From assembly GCA_023091665.1 (NCBI GenBank), contig JALJCQ010000015.1:1302001-1366000 (forward strand): a stretch of 64,000 nt of DNA, given 5' to 3'. The notes below the pieces were generated by a model, which saw nothing but the letters and a program-made list of their open reading frames with translations, had not been told where the DNA came from and ran no database searches. The stretch comes from Pythium myriotylum. Lineage: Eukaryota > Oomycota > Peronosporomycetes > Pythiales > Pythiaceae. Both the position numbers and the translations under genes were made by a program. Positions 50,336-61,270 of this stretch are shown in pieces. The stretch's first letter is position 1, and every line of letters begins with the position of its first letter.

Positions 50336-51926
50336 ATGTATCACATCATCTCGCAGGTCATTCATTTAGAGCGACGCCTCGAAGAGGCGTGGGGTGTTGC
50401 TGCTTCTGAGAGCCACAATCTTTCCGCAATGGCGGATGCAGGATCTGTTGATGGGCGAGAATCGAACACGTCAAGCTCTTCAACTCGAGCGACGAACGAC
50501 TGGGCGAGACCCTCTACTACGACATCTCCGAGACGCACGACTATGTCGCTAGACGGACTTGCTTCGAGATCGACGAGTGACGGTGTGGCCATCTACGACA
50601 GGCAGCTTTTGTGGCAACATCACGGCCAGAGAAAGGTGCGAGTGTGCAGAGTTTGACTGCCTGGGCAGCCCTTACGATTCAATTTCGGATAGTTGGCACA
50701 GAAAACACTGGAGCTGTTGAATCAGGAGAACGTCGAGTGTACGTTTGCTCCCAAGGTAGGAGGTTCCGACTCTCTGGCCATGTGGCAGGCCGAGAGAATG
50801 TTTAAGTGTACCATGCCCAGATCAATAGGACGCACCAAACACGACGCCGTTCGTCTCTTGTGACTTCAGTCGCCTCTCCGACTCGACGACGTCCGAGTGA
50901 TGGAGAGAGCTGGGATGGTTCGTCGCAATACTCAGATTCTCCACGCACAGTCCGTTCGGTGGATTTGAGTGACATGCGGGTAAATGCTGACGAATTGGTT
51001 GAGGATGGGATTGGAGAAGTGCCGTTGGTCCCACCTCTACACCCCACCGAGTCACAGGAGAGTTCCATCTTGCTCCACCTCGCACGACAGGAGCGTGCTC
51101 GAGAGGAAGCTCACAATGCAAATCGCAAGTGAGTCTCCACTAAGATTTGTTGAGGCAGCCAGACTTAAAGCGGCTGCTCCTCCAGACTGGTTTCAGTGCA
51201 GCCTCGCAAAGACTTCACGAAGGTCACCACAGCGCGTCCGTTTTCGCTCAGCGTCTCTAACCGAGTAAGAGTCTGCCATACAGCAGGTGCTTTCGTAGCT
51301 AAACTTCACTTGGTGCTCGTAGAAGGATCGTCGATCGACCTCGGAGTCCCCGAAGGACCGATTTTCACGTCCGCAGTTCCGTTCAGGTATTGATCGAACA
51401 AATGCCAGAAGTAGTGGCACGGGAAACAACTTCGTCAAACGACGGTCCCAAGAACCTCCGGCCCGAGAAGAAGACTCAAGATGCGATGATGGCAGCGATA
51501 GTTCAATTCCTGGTGATTCGACCCCTGGACATTCAGATGCGCCAGTGCAGCCGTGGGAGGAGTAAGGCTGTGCTTGATTCGACACCCTTGGATGCTCACA
51601 CTAACTTTCATACTAGGGAGCGAAGGACCTTATTAGCGATCATTGAGACTCAACGCCAAGCGCTCGAAGCTCGAGGGAACGCCCAACAGGACGCCGCGCG
51701 AGTTGCTGAGACGTTTGCTGGAGCTATTCAAACATTTGAGGCGAGAATAGAGAACGTGGAGAAGTCGTCCGCCACGGAGCTGAGTGAAATGAAGAGCCTT
51801 CTAGCCAAGCAGATGGCGTCGATAGACCTTCTTCTCCATGCTCTTGGATTAGATACATCCGTTACCCATACAACAGCACTAGCTCCCCCTTCGTCGAATG
51901 CAGGGGCGCGGAAAGAGACAAAATAA
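50336..51926 (+). CDS. Six-exon coiled-coil protein of unknown function
   Basis: Proposed exons: 50336-50635, 50702-50755, 50821-51128, 51186-51264, 51377-51561 and 51617-51926 (1236 nt, 411 aa), all with GT..AG introns of 54-112 nt that keep one frame. The first exon is the weakest: an acceptor-like TCGCAG at 50351-50356 could mean that it begins upstream. Residues about 80-120 have the pattern RQLLWQ...R........E..ECTFAPK, common in helical flagellar and microtubule-linked proteins. A later PRKDFTKVTTARPFSL resembles short TPX2/FAM161-like motifs. The middle is Ser-rich and acidic, and the last 100 residues are a coiled coil. A cytoskeletal or flagellar role is a guess. Confidence 0.6.
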
Positions 51927-52294
51927 ACACAATCTAGAAAAGGCTCTTTATTGTTCATTGGGAAAACGGTTGGAACCGCCACGAGGAAAGGTTCTCTCTA
52001 CGAGCTTTGATACGGCATGATGAATAGTTGAAAATAAGTGGGGTTTTCCGGCTGAAGACCAATATGCCTATTCCGTCTGATGACCCGATTGTGGTGATGA
52101 TCCGATACTGAAAATCGCGCTCAACATCCCGTCACGTTTTAGCATCACGAGATGAAATAGATAGTGAAAATCATTCGTCCCAACGATGGGACTGAGCGAA
52201 CGGCATTCGTCTTTCACAATCCGTTCCGACACAAACTCAAGCCTGAAATACCCAACTTAGAGCTTTACGCACGTTCGGTGTCCATGACCTCCCA
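51927..52294. other. Intergenic region, no gene seen
   Basis: 3' flanks of two convergent genes. Confidence 0.5.
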
Positions 52295-53197
52295 TCACCC
52301 GGCGACCTGGAAGAGAGGAGCAACCACTAGAGCCTCCCACTGCAGCGCAACCCAGAGCGAAGCCATCGCCAACGACGATAGGGCAGCAGACTCACCAAAA
52401 TCCACCACGCCCGCACATTCCACCCGAACACCTGGTGCTGAGCGTCTTCGCTCGATCTCTCCTTCACTGCCGCTGCTGCTACTTCCTCCGCTGGAGCTAC
52501 TGCTGTAGCCGCTTCGCGCACCTCGTCCCGCATCGAAGCGGAACCACCCGAGCACATTAGCGAACATCACATCACGCCCGTGGATGTCTGGCTCGAGCGT
52601 GCTGGGACTCGTCGCCCACGGATTGAACGAGCGCACGCAGATGATGAATCCACGCGGCGTGCGCATGCGGCACAGCACGTAGACGCAGCGGATCACCTGG
52701 CTGCCATCGGGGCTTACGGCGTCGTGGATGGCGATCTGCAGGTCTTCGTTCACGCGCTGGAGCGTTTGCCCGCGCGCGACGGTGTTGAACTTGCGCAGGA
52801 TGTGCTCCGGGTCAGAAAGCCACTGCCACGTCTTGGTTGTCAGGTCGTAGACCGTGGAGGCGTCGAACTGCTTGCGAAGCTGGAACTTGACGCTTGTGCC
52901 GTCCACGAGGCGCTGGTCGTCCCAGCCCATGAAGGGCGCGCCGGAGCTCACGGTGCGCCCGCTCAGTCGGAACGCGCGGAGCTTGTTGTAGGTGTCGTCC
53001 ATGACGTCGCAGAGCGCGTCGTTCGAGAGCGCGGGCACGAGCGCGACCGAGGGCAGCGCCGACCGCGGCGACGCGGCCTCGAGCTCTCGGTCGGCGGCCT
53101 CGGGGGCCTCGGGGGCCTCGAGCGCCACGACGCGCGGGTACCGCCGCGGGCGCCGCGCCTGGCGCTCCTCGTCCGAGTCCTCGGGCAGCACGCGCAT
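52295..53197 (-). CDS. START-like domain protein without a bZIP region (cluster member 1)
   Basis: Single exon, 300 residues. Residues about 60-290 match the START-like region of the neighbouring genes: GAPFMGWDDQRLVDGTSVKF, RKQFDASTVYDLTTKTW, then RCVYVLCRMRTPRGFIICVR and a final LQWEALVVAPLF. The 60 residues before it are Glu/Arg/Ala-rich with no basic coiled coil, so the DNA-binding-like part is missing or lies in an undetected upstream exon. A Ser/Gly-rich insert (SSSSSGGSSSSG) replaces the acidic GCEV..FGG strand seen in its paralogues. It also lacks the conserved Trp-codon intron. START domains bind hydrophobic ligands such as lipids or sterols; the ligand is unknown. Confidence 0.8.
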   Translation of the reverse strand: MRVLPEDSDEERQARRPRRYPRVVALEAPEAPEAADRELEAASPRSALPSVALVPALSNDALCDVMDDTYNKLRAFRLSGRTVSSGAPFMGWDDQRLVDGTSVKFQLRKQFDASTVYDLTTKTWQWLSDPEHILRKFNTVARGQTLQRVNEDLQIAIHDAVSPDGSQVIRCVYVLCRMRTPRGFIICVRSFNPWATSPSTLEPDIHGRDVMFANVLGWFRFDAGRGARSGYSSSSSGGSSSSGSEGEIERRRSAPGVRVECAGVVDFGESAALSSLAMASLWVALQWEALVVAPLFQVAG

Positions 53198-53426
53198 CTC
53201 GTGATGACGCAGACCTTCGCGGAGGTTTCGCGGCGGGGGGTTCCTAAAATTTAGGTTTGGGCACGAACTGGGACACGACCATCACTCTGACAGACAGCAA
53301 GTGAGCAGGGGGGGCGTACTGCCCTGGCTTTGTGCGTGAACCGATCTCACCTACCCCTTATTTGACATGCTGTACTGAATCAGTACTGATACATTGTGGA
53401 CGTATGCAACGAAGGTGACTGCCATA

Positions 53427-54669
53427 CTACTGCACCGTCAGGAGGTTGGAGGCGACGCACGTCGCCTCCCAGCGGATCACAGTCGAGAGAAACGTGACGA
53501 ACATCTCAGAGAGATCTCGTTGCCGTCTTCGAAAGAGCATCATATTGTTGTACTCGACTTGGCACCCCTTCGGAGTCCTGCGGAAATGAAGCCTACACCA
53601 AAAGACCAAAGCGTGAGCAGGCAACAGTGGAAACGTCTGATTCCGAAGCGATTCCGTACCACGTGAAAATGCCCGACCAACGTGAAGAAGGGTCGAGAGT
53701 CGCAGTCTGTAAGCTCGGAATGGACCGCATACACAGCGTGTATCCATCCGCAGTTTTTACTCGGAACATGACGAAGCCAATATGGATACGGAGTAGTCCT
53801 TTGCACCCATTGCGCAGCACGCTACGGTGGATCACTAGTGTGTCTTCGTTTGGTCGATCGATAATCCGAAGCTTCATTGATGACCCCCACGAGCCAAACG
53901 ACTGTCGCAAACGAGTTTCACTGGAAAAGACGTCCCAGGATTCTTCCAGTATGGGCTCGATCTCACGCCCCTCGAAGGTTTTCGTTAAGGAGAAAATCAC
54001 TTTCGAGTCATCGGTGAATCGACGATCTGACCAGCCCATGCAGATGTTGCCAAGTGGTTCGAAGTTGGTCGTCTCCTCTAGATTCTTGAGCTCTTCATAG
54101 GCGTCGTGCATGAATCGAGTATACTCTTCTGGTGGCCGACACGGATATTCCACGTCGTCCGGATCTTGCGGCTCCTCTGTGTTTGTCCATAACCGCACCG
54201 AGCTAAACGCGAGTGACTGAACTGACATCGCTAGGAGCTGTCGCCCACGTAGCGAGCGCTGGAGTTCCTTTTGTTCGTTCTCGAGATCAGTCTCACGGAG
54301 CTTCAGCTCGATGAACCTCTCGCGTAGGAGCTTGACTTGTTCGCTGAACTTGACCTCGGAGAGGAGGTCGTCGTCGTCGCCGTCAATGGAGAGCGCCTCC
54401 TCGCTGTCCGTGAGCGTGTCGAGCACGTATCCTTCGTCTCGCTTGCGCGCCGCGTGGTCGGCCATGAGCGCGCCGAACTTGAGCTCGAGCGCGCGCACCT
54501 CGTCGCGCATGGCGCGCAGCGTCGCCTGTCGCCGGCGCCGCGAGAGGCGCTCGATCTCGGTGCGGCGCGTGCGGCGCGCGGCCGCGTCGAGCTCGCCGTC
54601 GCTTGGGAGCAGCTCCATTTTGCGCGTGACGTCCTCCGGCCCCGGGCCACTCTCTGGACTCGAGCGCAT
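53427..54669 (-). CDS. bZIP-like/START-like protein (cluster member 2)
   Basis: Exon 1 is 54669-53660, a 67-nt intron (53659-53593) splits the Trp codon of SGIFTW, and exon 2 is 53592-53427 (1176 nt, 391 aa). The ATG at 54669 is the first in frame; an undetected 5' exon is possible. The basic region RRTEIERLSRRRRQATLRAM aligns with bZIP N-x7-R but has Arg where the invariant Asn should be, and it runs into a short zipper (MRDEV.ALE). A long acidic linker and a second coiled coil precede the START-like part (NICMGWSDRRFTDDSKVIFS ... FVMFRVKTADGYTLCMRS ... GCQVEYN ... VIRWEAT). Probably a nuclear regulator with a ligand-binding domain; that is inference. Confidence 0.85.
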
Positions 54670-54984
54670 GCGGAAGTTGACCACGTCGCCCTCGGCGAGC
54701 CGGTTTAGTCTTCGACTGCAGTCTCCGCCGCCGAGGAGCTCTCGTGGGGAGATGCAGAGTGATGGTCCTCTCTCGTGATCAGCCCAGTCGCGCAATTCGC
54801 CATCCACAACGACACACTCAAATCAGTATATGTCCCAGCGCGATCCCACAGCGACAAGGTCTGCTTACTGATATTCGTTGACTAGAAATATTAATGGTCA
54901 AACCCGAACCCTATCCTTAGCGTGATTATGATTGTTTGCGGCAGCAGTTATCGTTACGTCAGTATGTGTAAACGTCTGAGTTTG
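54670..54984. other. Intergenic region, no gene seen
   Basis: 5' flank of member 2 and 3' flank of member 3. It might hold a missing first exon of member 2. Confidence 0.45.
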
Positions 54985-56353
54985 TCAATTGCTCTCGAGT
55001 CCACGCGACTCAGTCGTTGAGCTGACGAGGAACATCGGAGCGATCGCGGCATTCTCCCATCGCACGACGCTCGCGAAGGACCCTAAAAGGAACTTTTCGA
55101 TCGACTCGAAGAGACGTCCGCCGATCGCTCCTCCAAACACTACCTCGCAACCCAGCGAATCCCCAGTGGTTTCGTCTCGGACGTACTTGAAATGGACCCT
55201 ACACGGAGTGAGGTGAGACACTGGCTCGGTTGGCTACCGTAGATACGAACGCTTACCAATGGAAGATGTCGACCCACATGCCGGTTTCTTCGAGTGACTC
55301 CTGGAACTCTGGAGCGGGAATCGTTCGAAAGCAGATAGTGAACCCATCGTCGGTTCGCAACCGAAAGAGGAGATACACGGTATGAAACGCCTTCTTCACG
55401 TGCGTATACCGAGTGTGGCGATGCAGCACCAGAACGTCATCATTTGGCTCCTGTAAAACCCGCAGTCGCAGGTACGCATTGCTGGTGAGCATCATCGTTT
55501 TCCGCAATAACGCTTCTTGAGAGAAGATAGACCACGAATCCAGCATCACACGTTCGGGGTCACGGCCGAGAAAGGTCTTCGTAAAACTGAAGAACATTCC
55601 TTCATCGTCAACGTGTCGCCGATCAACCCACCCCATGAACGCCTGTCCAGACGAGACGACATCCTTCCGTGTGCTGTAGTTCGTAATCGCCTCAAAGCTT
55701 TCGCGCATGATGCGAAAATGCTCTTCCCGAGGAAGTGGCACGTATGAACGGTGAACCATGTTATGCCATGATGATTCTTCCCAGTCGTCGGCGAACGCCG
55801 CCGCGAGCGATTGCACAGACTGTGAGAGTAGCTGTCGCGATCGCAGCATGCGGCGCATCTCAGTCTTCTCGTTCTCCAGTCGTTGTGCATCAATAGCAAG
55901 TTGGACATACTTCTTCCGTAGAGCAACAAAAGACGCTTTTTCTGGTGCATTCTGATCGGATGAGCTGTTGATATGTGTTGGTTCTTCTTCGGGGTCTCTA
56001 GTCTCGCGAGCTGCAAGCAGCATCGCGTTCATCTGCTGTTCGAGAATTTTCACCTTTTCCCTCATTTCGCGCAACGTCGATTGTCTTCGTCGACGCGAGA
56101 GCTTCTCGATCTCGCTTCGCCGAGCACGCTTCGGGTCGATCGTCGTCATTGTGTCCGTACTGCTTCCGTTGTCGTCACCGGAGGTGTGTGGACTCGGTGG
56201 GACGTGATCAGCCTCATCCGGCGTCGTCGTCTGCAGCAAAAGCTCCAGCTCGTCGGGCGTGAGCTGAAGCTGCGGATCGGTCGGCGCTACCACCACTCGA
56301 CGGCCTGTTGGTTCTACTGTGCGTGGCATCGATCCTGGCGCGGGGGGCTCCAT
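54985..56353 (-). CDS. bZIP-like/START-like protein (cluster member 3)
   Basis: Exon 1 is 56353-55257, a 58-nt intron (55256-55199, GTAAGC..TGTAG) lies inside the Trp codon of VDIFHW, and exon 2 is 55198-54985 (1311 nt, 436 aa). The start MEPPAPGSM was preferred to an upstream in-frame ATG. The basic region is KRARRSEIEKLSRRRRQSTL, with Arg at the canonical Asn position, followed by a zipper (MREKVKILEQQMNAML). A second helical stretch (VQLAIDAQRLENEKTEMRR) precedes the START-like domain: AFMGWVDRRHVDDEGMFFS, KTFLGRDPERVMLDSWSIF, YLLFRLRTDDGFTICFRTIP, GCEVVFGG and VVRWENAAIAPMF. Of all members it is the most complete example of the architecture. Confidence 0.88.
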
Positions 56354-57020
56354 GGACGAGTGGAGAGAGCGTCGAGAATCCAGCACTGCGGACAGACGCC
56401 TTGCTTCGTCGCCGCTCCTCGTGGGAGACCATCGCAATCATTCCTAGGAAACTGAGTCTGAGTATAGGAGGAGAGGAAGATCCCCCAAGAGTCTCGGCTC
56501 ACGAAAGCCTGAACTCGTCCCGGATGGATTGGAGACCGCCGTGACTCACGTGTTGTCAAAGACGGGTGCAAACTCCTCGGACGGAGCATCTGTCTGATTT
56601 GTGGTTTGACTCTTTACGTTAGTAGTTATTAACCGTAAATCTAAAACTCTCGAAACCAAACCGAAAGCCTGACCTCACACTACTTCTGTGACTGAGACCT
56701 TCAGAGAAGCCAAGGCACCAAGCTAACTTGGCAAGAGCTCTCTCGTAGTTATCACCGATAGCAAAGTACAGCAGAATGTGGTTTGGTCGATCCAACTTGT
56801 CTTGGTATTTCCAGCATTTATTGATGGAGATCGTGAAGGAACACGCTGGGCCGATTCGAACAAGTAGATACATGTCGATTCGGGAGAGTGGTTTGCCCTT
56901 TTCCGTGACAATGGGGCGATCGCCCGAAGACAACGCCAGTCCATTGAGCAAGTTCGTTTCTCGAAACAAAAAGCTAAAGTGAAGACAAAGCAACTCTCTC
57001 CGTCGTCTTTCCGCTATCAC

Positions 57021-57066
<46 letters not shown>

Positions 57067-57284
57067 AGCCGTCTTTCCGCTGTCACACACACCCTCTCTC
57101 TATCCTAGCGTCTCATTCGATTCCGAACTGATGTGGTTTGGATTTGAGAGTTATAGATTCGAACTGATGTGACGTCCACCCCGGGGGCAGCACGTCCAGC
57201 ACGTCCATGTGTGACGTGTGGGAACGGTGGTACCTGAGTCTGAGACCGGTCACGCCCGTGACCCGCCCGCCCATTTCCTCAACA
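56354..57284. other. Divergent intergenic region between members 3 and 4
   Basis: Contains the CT microsatellite. A 133-residue minus-strand frame (56619-57020) has no recognisable features. No gene supported. Confidence 0.5.
57024..57061. repeat. (CT)n microsatellite, about 19 units
   Basis: A pure CT run in the 5' flank of member 4. It is bracketed by an imperfect duplication of GTCTTTCCGCTRTCAC and CTATCCTAGC (57004-57108). Confidence 0.85.
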
Positions 57285-58497
57285 ATGATGTCCACGTCTC
57301 CTGAACCGAACGATGCGAACTGTGAGCCTTCAGATAACGGGGCGACATCGCCACTGTTCACGAAGGACGAGGCGCAGTTTCTGTTGGACGCTTTCAACCA
57401 ATTTCTCGCTGAAGGCGCCACCAGCGACGCGTCGGACGGAGTGGCGACCCGGAGGCGCACAAGGCGCCGCGAGATCGAGAAACGCTCCCGTCGACGAAGG
57501 CAATCAGCGTTGGCCGAGATGCGCGATCGCGTCCAAGTTCTCGAGGGCCGTGTGCGTGAGATGTTACGAGCTAATATCGGGGAGAAGAGGACTGCCTACG
57601 TCGGGGCGTTAGGAGCCTTCCACGCTCTCCGGTGGAATTGTATCCAGCTCATTGCCGTGATTCTGAGCCTCGAGAACGAGAAGAAAATGCTTGAATGTCG
57701 ACTCCAGTCGAAGAAATTGCTATCCGAATCAGTTGCCTTCCTCTCGAAAACGTTCGCCGACCACTGGAGAGACTTCTCGTTGGATAACCTGCTTCACTGC
57801 GCGTACTCTCCGTATAATCATGCCGACTTGTTCACTTTTTTGCGAGAAACTCTATCACTTGTTTCGGCAAAGTCTGCCAGAAAAGACTGGGTTTGGTCGG
57901 GAAGAACTCTTTTGGGGTGGGAAGATCAGCGTCATGTTGACTCAAGTGACCTTTTTCTCTCTTTCTCAAAACGGTTTCCTCACCATGATCCGGAACGGGT
58001 GATGCTTGACTCGTGGGCATTATTTACGCAGGAGAAAATCTTCAAGGACACAATGATGCCTATCAACTCATTTGTGACGTTGCTTGAAGTGCCCAACGAT
58101 GATGTTATGGTGGTGCATCGGCGGACCAAGTGTGCGACCATGTCATATCATACTGTCTACGTCCTCTTCCGACTGCGTACCGATGACGGCTTCTCAATCT
58201 GTTTCCGCACATTTCCGTTTCACTCCTTAACAAAATCGCTTGGAGACAATGACGTGTGGTTCGATACGTTTCACTGGTGCGTTCTAGTTGGAGATCATCG
58301 CCGTGCATATTGACTGACACCAGATGCGCAGGACACACTTCAATTTCATTAAGGATGAGGATACAGGACACCAACGAGGCTGCGAAGTGATTTTCGGAGG
58401 ACAACACTTCGATACCATAGAGCGATCTCTCTTGGGCTCCTTTGCGACCATTGCACGCTGGGAGAACGCAGTGATCGCGCCATTCTTTCAGCTCTGA
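57285..58497 (+). CDS. bZIP-like/START-like protein (cluster member 4)
   Basis: Exon 1 is 57285-58276, a 55-nt intron (58277-58331, GTGCGT..GCGCAG) splits the Trp codon of FDTFHW, and exon 2 is 58332-58497 (1158 nt, 385 aa). The start MMSTSPEPND was chosen; an in-frame ATG at 57207 would add 26 residues. The basic region RRRTRRREIEKRSRRRRQSA again lacks the canonical Asn and leads into a zipper (MRDRVQVLEGRVREML). The START-like region closely follows member 3: LLGWEDQRHVDSSDLFLSF, VMLDSWALF, YVLFRLRTDDGFSICFRTFP, GCEVIFGG and IARWENAVIAPFF. It is on the opposite strand from members 3 and 5. Confidence 0.9.
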
Positions 58498-58710
58498 ACA
58501 TGTTACATCGGTCAGCAGTACAAAAGATGGACACACGCCCGCGGGCGGCTGTACCTAGCTTTCGATGTCTGTGACGACACACCCCATAATTTTATTGTAT
58601 TGAACGTCGGGAGTCGACACGCCTGTTGATGATTTCACACCTTCAGCTTCAACAGCCACCAACATCCGTCCAGATCATTTCGATCAACTGATAGACGTTC
58701 GTAGTGTACA

Positions 58711-60039
58711 TTATTCACAAACCATGTGAGCTTGATTGTCGTCACTGGAGGATTCCTGTGGAAGGATAAATAACGGTGCAACACAAACGGTCTCCCATCG
58801 CACCACTGCAAGAACTGATTCGATTAGCCAGTGCTGCGCAAACGAGAGTACACCGCTGTTCATTGTGCCACCAAAAGTGACTTCACAGCCCTTCTTCGAG
58901 CGGGAGAAATTGATGCAGTGGTACACATCAACCCAGGATTCATGTTCGGTCAGTGATTGACGATATTCCGGCGCGTTGATGCTCTTAAGATAAATAGCGA
59001 AGCCATCTTCTGTCTGGATGCGAAAAAGCACGTACACCGTGTGGAAGCTCTTGTGTGGGATTGCGAGGTACTGAGTTCTTCGTTTGATGACACGAATACT
59101 GTCACCTAACTCTTGCAACACATCCATATTCAACTTCGTCGAAGAGTTGACGACGGTTTTTTGAAGAAACCACTCCTGGCAGAACATCTCCCAGCTCTTT
59201 TCCATCACCTCTTGAGCGTCCCTGCCTGGAAAGAATTTGGTGAATCGATGAATCATGATCGAAGTACCCTCATTGAGTTTCCGCATGTCTCGCCAACCCA
59301 TGAACACGGATCCTGACGATTGCCACGGGCCACCTTGGTCAAACGTCGCAGCAATCTCGCAGCTTTCCTTCATGATCGGGATCGCATCGGCCATGCTTAT
59401 TGGGTTGAACCACGTTGCGAGCAATTGTTCTCTTGCATCCTCCTCTACTACCGCAAAGCTCTGCATCAAGTCACGCAAGGAGGTTGACAGTAGCCATTTC
59501 TCGTGCAACATATCTTTCAATCGAGCGTGTTCTTCTCGGAGTCTTCTAACAACGTTGACAGCCTTTAGATACTCCTCTCGCCATTGTACCAGGTTACCAT
59601 TTGCGGTGCTACCCGCAACCGTGGACTGTTCGAGCAACACAGCATGGAGTTTCTCCAGTCGAGCCACTTCTGCTTGCATGCTCCCATATTGACCCTATTC
59701 GGAGGTGCATGCGTGTCTCGTCGTTCAGCACTTTCTGCCGCCAACCACAGTCGCAGAGCCACGCAGCTCACTCACCGTCCGCCGCAGCCGCGAGAGGCGT
59801 TCGATCTCGGACCGCCGAGCGCGCTTGGCCTCCTTCGCGCGTTCGCTCGGGCCCTTCGGTCTCCCGATGCCGCGCACGATCTGTAGCGCTGGCGTCGGGC
59901 CCGTGCAAGCGCTCGGGGCGGCGGCGCTGGCCAACGGAGCGATTGTCTGCGATGCCGGGGCGTTGCTGAACATTTTCGTCAACTGGAACTTCTCACCAGG
60001 TGACGGGAAAGAGTGGGTTGGGACTACGGAGGAATCCAT
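58711..60039 (-). CDS. bZIP-like/START-like protein (cluster member 5)
   Basis: Exon 1 is 60039-59776, an 81-nt intron (59775-59695, GTGAGT..AATAG) follows, and exon 2 is 59694-58711 (1248 nt, 415 aa). The intron interrupts the basic region immediately after RRSEIERLSRLRRT, in phase 0; exon 2 resumes with the zipper (MQAEVARLEKLHAVLLEQ). The START-like domain has VFMGWRDMRKLNEGTSIMIH, VLFRIQTEDGFAIYLKS, GCEVTFGG and VVRWETVCVAPLF. The Trp of the usual second intron is Cys here (YHC) and that intron is absent. The ATG at 60039 lies only 10 bp after the stop codon of member 6, so a downstream ATG (codon 23) may be the real start. Confidence 0.88.
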
Positions 60040-60049
60040 ATTTAACGCA

Positions 60050-61270
60050 TTAAGTTACAGAGGCTTTGATGAAGAGCGGCGCGACACAGACGTTCTCCCA
60101 GCGGATGACCGTCATGATGAGCTCGATCATCCAGTGCATGGCGAACTTGATCACGCTGCCGCCGATGGAGCCGCCGAAGGACGTCTCGACGGCCTCGGGG
60201 CTGTCTCCAGAGCCCACGTTGACGTGGTGCATCCAGTGGAAGAGCTCGATCCACGACTCGCCGTCCTCAAGCGAGTTCTGGATGCTCGGGCACGGGATCG
60301 TGCGGAAGACGATCGTGTAGCCGCGCTCCGTGCGCACGCGGAAGAGCAGATAGACTGTGTGGAAAGACCGCTGCATCGCCGCGTACCGCGTGTGGCGATG
60401 CATGATGAGGATGTCGTCGCTCACGACCTGCAGCGTCTGGAGCTTCACGTGCACGCCGCCGCCGAAGATCGTGCGCCGCATGGCCTGCTCATCGCAAAAC
60501 ATCTCCCACGAGTCGGTCATGAGCTGCTCCGGGTCGTGGTATGTGTCAAACTGCTTCGTGAAGGCAAAGTACATCGTGTTCTCGGCCTTGACCAAACGGC
60601 GCTTGTCGGTCCAACCGAGGATCGACGACCCCGTGGTCACGAAGTTGCGGTCGTTCTCGAACCGCGTGATCTGGTCATAAGCGCCGCGCATGTACTCAAA
60701 GCATTGCTCGATCGATATAGGCTTGTAGTTGGCGTGGGCCACAGCGCTCCACGAGAGGTGCTGGTCGTCGGAGAACTGCGTCAGGAGCGATCGCATCGAG
60801 TCGCTGAAGAGCTGCTTCTCGTGGAGCATCTCACGCAGCGTCTTGTCTTCTTCTCGCAGCGCGCTAGCCTCGGACGAGAGCTGTAGGAAGCGAGCACGGA
60901 GGTCGGCGACTTCACTGGGGTGCGCGATCGCACCGCACGAGGCGTTCTCATCCTTGGCCATGAGCAAGTTGTACTGTCGCTCGAGTCGGTCGAGCTCCTC
61001 GCGCATGATCGAGACGGATCCTTGTCGCCGCTCACGTGAGCGCTTCTCGATCTCCGACCTCCGAAGCCGCTTGGCTTCCTTCGCGCTCATCGTCACGCCG
61101 ATGCCCGGAACGACTTGGTGGCCCTGGAAGAACACGGCCGATGGCGCGATGCGCGGCTCGACGCGCTGCACCGGTGATGGCGTCAGCGGCGTCACGCCGA
61201 GATCGATGTCCTCGCGTATAGGCGACTGCATGCCGTCCGCCAAGTCCACCGACAGCGGCGCCGGGTCCAT
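60050..61270 (-). CDS. bZIP-like/START-like protein (cluster member 6)
   Basis: Single exon, 406 residues from MDPAPLSVDLADGM at 61270; an in-frame ATG at 61357 is possible. The basic region EAKRLRRSEIEKRSRERRQG has Arg at the bZIP Asn position and continues into REELDRLERQYNLLMAKDE. A second coiled coil (SSEASALREEDKTLREMLHE) is followed by the START-like domain: SILGWTDKRRLVKAENTMYF, DPEQLMTDSWEMF, VYLLFRVRTERGYTIVFRTI, a FGGSIGG strand and VIRWENVCVAPLF. Neither conserved intron is present. It is tightly packed head-to-tail with member 5 and diverges from member 7 across about 0.9 kb. Confidence 0.9.
   Translation of the reverse strand: MDPAPLSVDLADGMQSPIREDIDLGVTPLTPSPVQRVEPRIAPSAVFFQGHQVVPGIGVTMSAKEAKRLRRSEIEKRSRERRQGSVSIMREELDRLERQYNLLMAKDENASCGAIAHPSEVADLRARFLQLSSEASALREEDKTLREMLHEKQLFSDSMRSLLTQFSDDQHLSWSAVAHANYKPISIEQCFEYMRGAYDQITRFENDRNFVTTGSSILGWTDKRRLVKAENTMYFAFTKQFDTYHDPEQLMTDSWEMFCDEQAMRRTIFGGGVHVKLQTLQVVSDDILIMHRHTRYAAMQRSFHTVYLLFRVRTERGYTIVFRTIPCPSIQNSLEDGESWIELFHWMHHVNVGSGDSPEAVETSFGGSIGGSVIKFAMHWMIELIMTVIRWENVCVAPLFIKASVT

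Noticed and set aside
57113..57460. 115-residue minus-strand open frame over the 5' end of member 4
   Set aside because: Antisense to the coding start of member 4; shadow.
59705..60886. 393-residue plus-strand open frame
   Set aside because: Antisense to members 5 and 6 of the START-like cluster; composition is typical of a reverse-complement shadow.
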